Assembly: GCA_963793335.1 (NCBI GenBank)
Contig: CAWBZS010000001.1
Coordinates: forward strand, 372,001 to 436,000
Origin: Sva-07 sp963793335
GTDB taxonomy: Bacteria; Actinomycetota; Acidimicrobiia; Acidimicrobiales; Ilumatobacteraceae
Length of the DNA stretch: 64,000 nt
Reading direction: 5' to 3'
Below, piece after piece: positions 1 through 8,065 of the stretch. Under the pieces are notes generated by a model. That model saw only the letters and a program-made list of their open reading frames with translations, ran no database searches and had not been told where the DNA came from. Position 1 is the first letter of the stretch. Every line of letters begins with the position of its first letter. The position numbers were made by a program, and so were the translations under genes.

Positions 1-111
1 TGGTGCCTGCCACCGATCGTGTTCGCCAGCGAACGACGCACCATCGCCCACGCCAAGATCCGCTCCACCGACGGTGCGTATCCGCGCACGTCTCCCGTTG
101 GCGGACACTAG
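1..111 (+). CDS. C-terminal end of an unidentified protein (partial)
   Basis: Frame 1 is open from the window edge to a TAG at 109-111 and encodes 36 residues beginning WCLPPIVFASERR. About three quarters of the codons end in G or C, as in neighbouring genes, so this is probably the tail of a real gene that starts outside the window. No domain can be recognised in so short a piece. The next gene starts 12 bases later on the same strand. Confidence 0.35.
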   Translation, partial: WCLPPIVFASERRTIAHAKIRSTDGAYPRTSPVGGH

Positions 112-123
112 GATCTCACGGCA

Positions 124-717
124 ATGGATCGGCGCGAAGCACTCCGGCGGCTTGGTGCGGGTGGGGCCGTTGTGGTCGGCGCAAGCGCCATCGTGAGCCA
201 GCCGGCCTTTGCCTTCGACGACCCCACGGTGAGTGGTGGTCTCGGGGTGTTGATCGACACTGCCAACGCACGGTCCGCCGACATCGTGGTCGGCAACGCG
301 CCACTTGGATCATGTCCGGAGAGCGCACTCTCGACTCCCACCCCGACGCAGGTCAGTCTGACGTGGGAGACGTTCTGGCCCGCCGGAAACACGGTGATGT
401 CGTCGGGTTCCGGTACGAGCGTGTCGATTCCACAGGCCTTTCAACGGTGGTTTCCCAACGACCGCATCCGCGTGACGCTCGTGTACCGATATCAGTGCGT
501 GTACGCGGCCTCGACGGCCGAGGTGTGTATTCAGTGGTTTCGTGAGTTCGCTGCAACAGGCAACGCTGCATCGGCCAACTGGTTACCCGTTGTCAGTACT
601 GGTCCCACAACCGTCGCATGCCCCTCGAACCTCGCTGCGTCCCGGCTCTCCACCACCCAGTATGCACCCGGTGGCCGCACCGCTCCGCTGCCAGATCCGC
701 CGCCGAAGGGCCCCTGA
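124..717 (+). CDS. Tat-exported hypothetical protein
   Basis: The 197-residue product begins with a twin-arginine leader: two arginine pairs within the first nine residues (MDRREALRR), a glycine/alanine/valine hydrophobic core and an AFA site near residue 30, so export through the Tat system is likely. The mature part has several cysteines (for example GSCPES, YQCVY, EVCIQW, VACPS) and a proline-rich C-terminus, but no recognisable domain. A TAGGAT hexamer lies 9 bases before the ATG and may be a -10 element. It converges on the tyrosine-kinase gene with a 54-base gap. Function unknown; a secreted or wall-associated protein is the most that can be inferred. Confidence 0.7.
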   Translation: MDRREALRRLGAGGAVVVGASAIVSQPAFAFDDPTVSGGLGVLIDTANARSADIVVGNAPLGSCPESALSTPTPTQVSLTWETFWPAGNTVMSSGSGTSVSIPQAFQRWFPNDRIRVTLVYRYQCVYAASTAEVCIQWFREFAATGNAASANWLPVVSTGPTTVACPSNLAASRLSTTQYAPGGRTAPLPDPPPKGP

Positions 718-771
718 CTCCATCGGGGCCCACGCTCCACGTGCGCTACCTGGTGTTCGCTGCGCCCGTCG

Positions 772-2239
772 TCAGCTGTGGGGATCCGGTCGAGGCGACT
801 GCCTGCGACGCTGCGGCCACACATCGTCGACTGGAGCGCCCACCTCGGGCTCGTCGCCGGGTTCTGCAGACTGATCATCGGGCTCCGCCGACTCCGACCC
901 TCTGCTGTCCGGCTCGGCGCTGTCAGCAGAGGGCTCCACTGCCTCCGAGCGTGTGCTGGCCGGCTCGGCGCTTTCGTCGGCGGATTCTGAGGAGTCCGAG
1001 GGTGTGTCGGTCGGCTCGGCGGACTCGGCCGGTGCGTCGACAGCCTGCTGCTGTGCGTCGGCGATGCCCTGCTCCACAGGCTCATCCGACCGAGGAACAG
1101 CGTCGGAATCGACCGGCTCGGCAACGCCCGGCGACGCTTCGGCGGTGTCGCCAACCGCCGCATCGCCCACCCGCCAGTTCTTCGGCTCCGCACTGGGGGC
1201 GTACTGATAGATGGCGGTCGCCGGAATGTCGCTCGTCTGGTTGGATCAGCACAGTGCCGACCACGTCGGCGTCGACCACGCCCAGTCGGCTGAGCGCTTC
1301 GGCCCATTCCCGACGGTCGCTCGCACCAGCGGTGGCAACCATGATCGTCGCGTCGCACTGCTGGGCGATCAGCGTGGGATCGGTGACCGCCAACACCGGT
1401 GGCGAGTCCACGATCAGGAGATCGGCCTGCGCGGCCATCGACGTCAGCGCAGCACCCAATCGGGGGCTCGCCAACAACTCGGCCGGATCCGGCGGCGGCG
1501 GCCCACCCGACAGCACCACCAGATGCCGCAGGGACTCGAGGCGCTGCACCGCCGAGAACCCCTTGGCCTCTCCCGTCAGCATCGTCGAGAGACCGGCGTC
1601 GTTCTCCAGGCGAAGCAGTCGATGCACCTGCGGCTTTCGAAGGTCGGCGTCGACGAGCACGACACGCCGACCAGCAAGTGCTGCAGCCGCCGCCAGATTC
1701 GCCGCCACCGACGACTTGCCCTCACCGGGCCGGGCGCTCGTGACCAACACGATCTTGCCGGGAGCCGCCAGGCGGGGCGCCGCGGCATCGGCGTCGCGCC
1801 CGGCTACAGGTGAGCCCACTGCGCCCGGCACCGCCACCGCCGACGAGCGGAGGACGAACTCCAGCGCAGTGAACGCACTCCGGTAGCCCTCCGCTTCCAC
1901 GGAGTCGGGCTCGCTGAACATCGTGACGCCCTCGGGACGACCGACATCGACCTGGTGACGTGGAACCACACCGAGGTTCGGCGCTGATGTCAGCTTGACC
2001 AGCTGGTGCGGTGCTCGGATCGTGCCGTCGACCGCTTCGGCCACCACGATCGCGACGGCGCCCAGAAGCAGTCCGATCAGCGCTGCAACGATCACCGGCA
2101 CCGCAAGGCCGGCGGCATCGCCGACAACCAGCTGCGTGACCGCTGCGGCGATGACGGCCGTGACGACAGCGACGACCCCAAGCGCCCACCTTTGGCGAAG
2201 CACCGCTCCGACATCTGTGGGTGTGTTGTGAGCACTCAT
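772..2239 (-). CDS. Wzc/CpsD-type tyrosine kinase with acidic SAEP-repeat tail (frameshifted)
   Basis: The N-terminus has two membrane helices (about residues 17-38 and 46-68) and is followed by a BY-kinase P-loop domain: Walker A SARPGEGKSS (about 168-177), Walker A' VVLVDADLRKPQ (about 193-204) and Walker B LLIVDSPP (about 274-281). Proteins of this family regulate chain length and export of surface polysaccharides at the inner membrane. The reading frame breaks near 1243, where one extra G on the plus strand (TTGGATC) disrupts the sequence; removing it joins the kinase to a second open frame reading NQTSDIPATAIYQYAP and then a 120-residue Ser/Glu/Asp-rich tail with at least five SAEP repeats, ending at 772. 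The repaired protein is about 488 residues. The tail lacks the tyrosine cluster usual in BY-kinases. ATG 2239 is preferred over an upstream start because TACGAT lies 7 bases before it. The tail frame is still highly biased, so a sequencing indel is more likely than decay. Confidence 0.8.
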
Positions 2240-2246
2240 CGCGTCG

Positions 2247-2252
2247 ATCGTA
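2247..2252 (-). promoter_or_regulatory. -10 element (TACGAT) of the tyrosine-kinase gene
   Basis: On the minus strand TACGAT is followed by 7 bases and then ATG 2239. This matches the TANNNT-N7-ATG arrangement of leaderless actinobacterial transcripts. Confidence 0.5.
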
Positions 2253-2320
2253 GGGCGGCGGCCCACCGCAGACGAGGTTTCCGCTTGCGAGTCGTCACCA
2301 GAGGTACCATCGGGGGCCTA

Positions 2321-2915
2321 TGAAGCAGCCATGGTGGGCACTCCTGATCGTCGCCGTGCTCGGCGTTGGTGTCGGCATCGGGGTCGGTGCGCTCGTGGGC
2401 AGCGCGACGCAACGTCGTCAGACGCTGCAGGAAGTGTCAGCCCCACCTCCGTGACGCCGACCACGACGGCCTCCACGACCACCACGGTCGCGCCGCCGAC
2501 CACCACGACGGTGCCACCGACGACGGTGCCGCCCACCACCACCACCACGACGACGCTTCCTTCAGCGCCCACGACAGCGGCGCCGCCCGAGCAGCCGCCC
2601 CTCACCGATGTGGTGATCGTGGTGGTCAACGGCGCTGGCATCCCCGGCGTTGCCGGAGCCACCGCCGACCAGCTGCGCTTCATCGGCTACCCAAACGTGG
2701 AGATCGCAGACGGTGGCCAGATCGTCCCTGTCACCGCGGTCTACGTGACCGCCGGCCTCGAGCCGACGGCAACCCAGATGATCGCCGACCTGCAGGTCAC
2801 CGATCCCGAGTTCGTGACGCCGACGTCGGTGTCGCCGCTCGATCAGTCGCCGCCGATCGCTCCCGCGTTCCCCGACGCCGACATCATCCTGTATCTCGGC
2901 CAAGACCAGGGCTGA
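2321..2915 (+). CDS. Membrane-anchored LytR_C-domain protein (frameshifted)
   Basis: ATG 2321 opens a frame with a membrane anchor, MKQPWWALLIVAVLGVGVG, closely resembling the start of the neighbouring minus-strand paralogue (KRQWWACVIVGVLSIGAG). The frame stops at 2455, but another frame continues from about 2400 through a Thr/Pro-rich spacer and a LytR C-terminal-type domain (VVIVVVNGAGIPGVAGATAD near 2617, then VTAVYVTAGLEPTATQM). One extra base around 2395-2415 explains the break. The repaired protein is about 198 residues: anchor, flexible linker, extracytoplasmic LytR_C domain, a domain found attached to wall-polymer ligases and in stand-alone wall proteins. A TACCAT hexamer lies 9 bases before the ATG. 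Confidence 0.7.
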
Positions 2916-2933
2916 ACCGAGCTCCCGACGCGG

Positions 2934-3503
2934 TCAGGCGAGGTCGAGGCCGATGTAGACCAGCAGCTGCGCGTCCGCCGGAAGGCTGATCACGGAGGGT
3001 GCGGTGCTCAACGGTGCGATCGAGGTGGGAGGCAGGAGCAGATCTTCGGCCAACCGTGCAGCGGAGAGCTCCAGACCGTCGGCGTGGTACACCACGGTGA
3101 GGTCGACGATCTCGGTGCCATCGAGCGGGCTCACGTTGACGTAGCCGAGCCCCTCGAGCTGTTCCGACATTCGGGTGGCGGCACCGGCGACGTTGGCGCC
3201 GTTGGCGGCCACAGTGCGGAGTTCGCTGCGTTCGGGGAGCACCGGCAGTGGCGGCAACGTGGTCTCGGGCGCAGGGGCGGTGGTGCTCGGCGCGACCGTC
3301 GTGGTGCTGGGAGCAGGGGCCTCCGTGGTGGGCGGTGTCGTGGGCTCCGGGCGTTCGGGCAGCGTGGGTGCTGGTGCCTCGGTGGTGCTGGGCGGCACGA
3401 TGGTCGCGTCCACGGGGACGTTGTTCGGGAGCCCGGCGATTGCCACGCCGGCACCAATCGACAACACCCCGACGATCACACATGCCCACCACTGCCGCTT
3501 CAC
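2934..3503 (-). CDS. Membrane-anchored LytR_C-domain protein (paralogue)
   Basis: The 189-residue protein starts at GTG 3503 with VKRQWWACVIVGVLSIGAG, a single N-terminal membrane helix, followed by a Pro/Thr/Glu linker with TTT and PAP repeats and a LytR_C-like domain (RTVAANGANVAGAATRMSE, DLTVVYHADGLELSAARLAE, ending AQLLVYIGLDLA). GTG 3503 is chosen because it aligns with the start of the paralogue at 2321; the frame is open further upstream without support. The two genes converge with an 18-base gap and share order, linker type and end (ILYLGQDQG versus LVYIGLDLA), so they are an inverted duplicate pair, probably acting outside the membrane on the wall. Confidence 0.75.
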   Translation of the reverse strand: MKRQWWACVIVGVLSIGAGVAIAGLPNNVPVDATIVPPSTTEAPAPTLPERPEPTTPPTTEAPAPSTTTVAPSTTAPAPETTLPPLPVLPERSELRTVAANGANVAGAATRMSEQLEGLGYVNVSPLDGTEIVDLTVVYHADGLELSAARLAEDLLLPPTSIAPLSTAPSVISLPADAQLLVYIGLDLA

Positions 3504-3592
3504 GACCGTCAGCGAAGGCGTCGGAGCACAGTGGCTCGGTCGACCAGCGCTTGGAGGCCAGGTGTTCGGCGACCGCTGACCGGCAGCGCCAC

Positions 3593-3598
3593 TAGTGT
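3593..3598 (+). promoter_or_regulatory. -10 element (TAGTGT) of the gene at 3606
   Basis: TAGTGT is followed by 7 bases and ATG 3606, fitting a leaderless promoter and supporting that start codon. Confidence 0.5.
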
Positions 3599-3605
3599 CC
3601 AGCTC

Positions 3606-5791
3606 ATGCACTCATTTCGGTCCGATCGGGAGACCGAACCAGAACCGGCACCCCAGCCAGCGCTAGCACCCAGCGAGGCCATCCAACGTGCGCCGGAATC
3701 ACTGCTCATCGGGGCGTACCGAGCAAACCCTCCGCCCTTTCCTTCAGCGTCGGCGCCCACTCGCATCCATCGGTCGGCTACCGGGGCCGTCGCTGCACCG
3801 CAGCCCCAACGGGACGCCGTCAGCCGGATCCAACGAGGCGCCGAAGCGAACCGGCAGATCATCCGTCGGACCGAACTCACGAGCGCAAACACGACGATTG
3901 CGCTCACCACGATCCCAATCATCAACACCAAGCTCGCCGAGGCCACTGCCCAAGGTCCCACCATCGCCGAAAACGTCAAAGCGCAACTCGCCCTCTTCGA
4001 CGAGCACCTCGCCCGCAAGAGCTCTGCCGGACAGGTCATCAACGAAGCGATGCGAATCGCCACCATCATCGACGCCACCGCCGCTTCGATCTCGATGTCG
4101 CTCGGCGACCCCACCCTCAAGGGCCGCATCGCCACCGAACTCGTCGCCGCCTACCGCGCGGACCTCACCCAAGCGCTCGGGTCAGACACCGACACCGCCG
4201 AACGCACCGCCCAGACCGACAAGGTCGTCAACATCGCCGCGACAATCGTCGGCGACGACCCACTGACGCTCTACATGAACGACAAGGTCCTCGCACCCGA
4301 CGCAGCGTGGCGCATCCGAGCCATGGCCGACCAGGCCGGCCTCCTCCCAGGAGAGATGTACGACACGCTCGAACAACGCCTCATGATGCAGCTCGGGTCG
4401 TTCTCGATCAACCAGGTCAAAGCGGGCGAGCGAAAGAAGGACGACATCACCAGCATCGACGCACACGGCGCCGCCAAGAGCGGGCAAGCCAGCTTCGTGC
4501 TCAAGGACCTCATCGGCGAGCTGTCGCCGTCACAGTTCAACGCCACGGTCGCCGTCGACCGGTCGGCCGACAACGCGCTCTCCACACCGCCGCCCTGGGT
4601 CGACGACCGGCTGGCGCTCACCGCCAAAGCAACGGCCAAGCTCGCCGCCCTGAGCAAGCAGGTTCGATCCTTCAACCTCAAGCGGACCACGCTCACGCCT
4701 GCGCAACTGCAAGCCGAACGGGCCATGAGCGGCACCGGCCTCAACGCCAAACAGTCCGAACACTTCCACCGCCTCCGAGAGGAAGAACTGGCCGCCGCCG
4801 CCGACTACGAAGCAAAGGGCGTCTCACCACGTGCCTTCTGCATCGCCAAACTCGTCGCCCGGTACGGCCTCGATTCCGGTGCTGCGGGAACGATCGTCAA
4901 TGACATCGTCGCTGCCCTGCTCAACGTGCCGCTCACCCTCACCAACGACCTCCAGAAGCTCTTCGGCGCGCGAGCCGACGGGGCAGACCTCCCCACGCAC
5001 GGGTCGGTGTACAAGTCGGAGCCGGCACGCATGCAGCAAGAAGTCGACATCGGCGCCGCCATCGGCAAACCGGATCACGATGCGAAGGCGATGGCCATGG
5101 GCTCACCCGACCCCGGCTTCACCAAATCCCGAGGCGCCAACTACATGCGGTGGCGCCGAGACGAAGACGAGCGTGAAACGGGCTACCACGGCCTCAGCGC
5201 CGACGACCTTCCGACGTTCGGAGCCGTCAACCCGAACTTCAACGACACCAAGGGCGGCAACGCCAAGCTGGCCCAGTGGAACACCACACGCACGAGTTCG
5301 ACGGAATCGCGTACGGAAAGAACTACTACGGCGACGTCCACTTCCTCCTGAAGGACGCCGTCCGGCCCCGCTCGACCTTCATCGCCCGAGGGAAGATGGG
5401 CGTGAACGGAAGGCGCATCGAACGCACCGACCTCGTCTTCCTGCTCGCCGACATGATCAGGCTCTACATGTGGGACTACGTCGACGCAATGGTCGCCAGC
5501 ACCCAGAACGTCCCCAAGGTCGTGCTCACCAACATGGACGCCGAGGTGCACATCTACGGCGCGTTCGACCTGGCCGTAGACGTCGCCGAGATGTACCTCC
5601 AGCCCAAGGCCTTTGCCGACTCAGCCACCGTGCCCGGGGGCCCTGCGTATCGGGCACGCGTGTTCGCTGAGGCAAACGGCATCGCCGTGAAGAGCGTCGG
5701 CACTGAGCCGACCGGCTACGAGGTGCACGCCAGGCAAGGCATCGAGGGCGGTATCGACCTCAAGAACGAACTCGCCAAGGACGGCGCGTAG
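3606..5791 (+). CDS. Large protein with cargo-like N-terminus and possible DUF3626-like C-terminus (frameshifted)
   Basis: From ATG 3606 the frame runs to 5351; the true continuation is in another frame that begins to make sense near 5280 (HEFDGIAYGKNYYGDVHFLL) and ends at 5791. One missing base near 5280 restores a protein of about 728 residues. Residues 1-90 are disordered and Pro/Ala/Arg-rich (EPEPAPQPALAPSEAIQRAP), reminiscent of N-termini of extracellular contractile injection system cargo and DUF4157-type proteins. The middle is Ala-rich helical sequence without a known domain. The end has TFGAVNPNF, YYGDVHFLLKDAVRPRSTF and later VVLTNMDAEVHIYGAF, a pattern that resembles DUF3626 proteins, some of which are thought to have an ADP-ribosyltransferase-like fold; this is inference from memory. 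No injection-system structural genes lie in the window. No signal peptide is seen. Function unknown; a toxin or effector is possible. Confidence 0.6.
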
Positions 5792-5810
5792 CGCACAAGA
5801 AAGCGGCCAG

Positions 5811-6341
5811 ATCGCCTGCCTCGAAGAGATCCGCCCGCGGCGCCACGTCGACCACCGCGACTGGTTCAACGAAACGTGGAAGCAATCGGCGCTGGTCGAG
5901 GCCGGCATCAACATCGCCTTCGTGCAGGACAACGAATCACTCTTCGCCCCCGCCGGCACCCCGCGCGGCCTGCACTACCAACTCGCGCCACACGCCCAGC
6001 ACAATCTGGTTCGTGTGATCCACGGGTCGATCCTCGACGTTGCGGTCGACATCCCCGCGACTCCCCTACATGCGGCCACCACGTTGCGGTCACCCCTACT
6101 GCGGACGATGGCAATCAGCTGCTCGTGCCCGCCGGGTCCGCTCATGGCCCTCTGCACCCCGGAGCCAGATGTGCGTGTCGCCTACAAGGTCAGCGGGCAG
6201 TACGCGCCCGAGTGCGAACGCGAGATCCGATGGGCCGACCCCGACCTCGGCATCAACTGGCAGCACCCCGTTGCCGGGCCCACCCTTTCGGACAAGGAAC
6301 AGATCGCCCCGCTATTCGCCGACCAGCCCGACCACTTCTGA
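5811..6341 (+). pseudogene. rfbC: dTDP-4-dehydrorhamnose 3,5-epimerase remnant
   Basis: Translated pieces match RfbC closely: EEIRPRRHVDHRDWFNETW, then VQDNESLFAPAGTPRGLHYQ, HNLVRVIHGSILDVAVDI, and near the end AYKVSGQYAPECEREIRWAD followed by LSDKEQIAPLFAD. The middle (about 6058-6150) reads correctly only in another frame (RDSPTCGHHVAVTPTADDGN, LLVPAGSAHG), so there is a base loss near 6055 and a base gain near 6150. There is also no start codon in frame before the first conserved segment, only an upstream-open stretch reading SGQIACLEE, so the first 10-15 residues are missing. The intact enzyme isomerises the keto-deoxy sugar in dTDP-rhamnose synthesis. None of rmlA, rmlB or rmlD is nearby. 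I read this as a pseudogene, though the two internal shifts could be sequence errors. Confidence 0.7.
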
Positions 6342-6431
6342 TTTCGGCTGCCGGCGTCGGAGGGCTCCTCACCGCCGTTGTCCATGAGCGCGTCGTCGTG
6401 ATCCAGGAGGAGAACATTTGTGTGTTCTTTG

Positions 6432-6459
6432 TTGTTTCTTCGTACACGTGTGCTATCAT
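6432..6459 (+). promoter_or_regulatory. Promoter of the DUF222/HNH gene
   Basis: A -35-like TTGTTT (6432-6437), a 16-base spacer and a -10 TATCAT (6454-6459) sit in an unusually AT-rich stretch; 7 bases later comes ATG 6467, so the transcript is probably leaderless. There is no Shine-Dalgarno sequence directly before the ATG. Confidence 0.55.
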
Positions 6460-6466
6460 CGTTCCC

Positions 6467-7858
6467 ATGGCAACCGCCATCGTTGACACCGCCATCGAGC
6501 CGACTCAGGCGCTCGATTTCGACGATGCGCTCAACGACGTGGCGGGCCACCTCAACGCCCAGCACGCACGCCTGATCGACCTTGCCATCGCGATGCTCGC
6601 CGACGACTCGCTCTGGTTCGGCGACGGCGTCCACACCCCCGAGCAGTTCCTCGCCTGGCGCACCGGGCTCGCACCCAACCGGGCCCGCCAGATCGTCGCC
6701 ATCGCCCGCCGCGCCACCGAACTCCCCGAATCGATCGACGCCTGCCGGCGAGGCGAACTCGCCATCGACCAACTCGCCGCCATCGCCAACCGGGCACCCT
6801 GGTGGGCCGACCACGACATCTGCGACCTCGCCAAGATGCTCACCGTCGGCCAACTCCGCAAAACCCTCGCCAACTACCCATTCCCCGACATCCCCTCCCC
6901 CGACACCGACACCGATGCAGCCGCAGGCCAGCGCCGACGAACCGGCACCCGACGCACGGCACCGCAGCAGCAGCGGAGGAGAACGACGCGGCGGTTGCCG
7001 GGGAGGTCGCTCAGGCTGGGTTCGTCAGTGGCGAAGGATCGGCCACCACCGGACACGTGTGGTGGGGCGTCGGCGACGACGGCAGGTTCCGCCTCAACCT
7101 CGACTGCGACCAACTCGCCGGCATGACCATCGACGCCGCCCTCCGCGAAGCTCGCGACCACCTCTTCCAACAGGGCCACGAGCAGGTCGACCGACGTCGA
7201 CGCCTTCCTCGAGATGGCCCAACGCTCACTCGACGGCGTCGAGTCACCCGCCCGGCGCGAACGGTTCCGCACCAACATCCACCTGCACGCCGACGGTGGC
7301 GCCTGCGACGACCACGGCAGCGTCCTGCCCAACGCCATCCGCCAGTACATCACCTGCGACGGCCTGCTGTCGCCCACCTTCATCACCGACAGCATCCCCA
7401 TCTCCGTCGGGCGCACCCAGCGCATGGTGCCGCTGCGCACCCGCCGCATCGTGCTCCTGCGCGACCAGGGCTGCCGGGTGCCCGGCTGCAACGTCACCCA
7501 CCACATCGAGGTCCACCACATCGTGCACTGGGAGGACGACGGGCCCACCGACACCTGGAACCTCATCGCCCTGTGCCCCCGACACCACCGCATGCACCAT
7601 CGAGGCGAACTCGGCGTCGTCGGCAACGCCGACGACCCCGACGGCATCACCTTCACCAACCGCCACGGCCGAGTGATCGGCACCACCGGAGCCAAACCCG
7701 AGCCCCCCGGGGCACCGCCACCCACCCCCGCCGGGGTCTACCAACACCCTCTCGGCGAACGCCTCGAACAGAAATGGGTCTACTTCAGCCCGCCCGCCGA
7801 ACACCGAGCCACCGCCTGGGCCAACCACCCGCACCACCCGCTGCCCGTCACCGGCTGA
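6467..7858 (+). CDS. DUF222/HNH endonuclease family protein, 13E12-type (frameshifted)
   Basis: The N-terminal DUF222 part is readable from ATG 6467 (MATAIVDTAIEPTQ, with NRARQIVAIARRATELPE) to about 6920. The next part is in a second frame (TAAAAEENDAAVAGEV, HVWWGVGDDGRF, to about 7185) and the rest in a third (RERFRTNIHLHADGG, then the HNH motif: LRDQGCRVPGCN, THHIEVHHIVHW, LCPRHHRMHH) up to 7858. At least two and probably three single-base changes lie between 6920 and 7190. The HNH zinc-cysteine pair and the histidines are intact. Members of this family are numerous in Actinobacteria, are related to 13E12 repeat proteins of mycobacteria and are often linked to mobile DNA; their cellular role is unproven. 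It shares no operon with the rfbC remnant upstream. Whether the gene is dead or mis-sequenced cannot be decided here. Confidence 0.75.
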
Positions 7859-8065
7859 CGCTCCGATGGCCCACCGGTGACCCAGGGCGCTCCCACCGCT
7901 CCCACCGCTCCCGAACCAAGCTCAATCCGCCGGGATCGGTGACGAACGGAACTCGAGATCCACGCTCGCCATGTGCCCGTGGCGCCGTTCGACCTCCCCG
8001 ACACAGGTCGCCGGCTCGCAGCGTTCGACAGCGCGACGCCGCAGCGATCTCCGAGCAAGCGGCCG

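Noticed and set aside
3084..3605. N-terminal extension of the large protein at 3606
   Set aside because: It overlaps the LytR_C paralogue antisense, is Gly/Arg-rich and lacks coding character; a -10 box points to ATG 3606.
6414..6429. SOS/LexA box before the DUF222/HNH gene (GAAC...GTTC)
   Set aside because: The half-sites are eight bases apart rather than four, so it does not match the actinobacterial SOS box.
7887..7915. GCTCCCACC tandem repeat
   Set aside because: Only about three short copies in an intergenic stretch; probably slippage, with no supported role.
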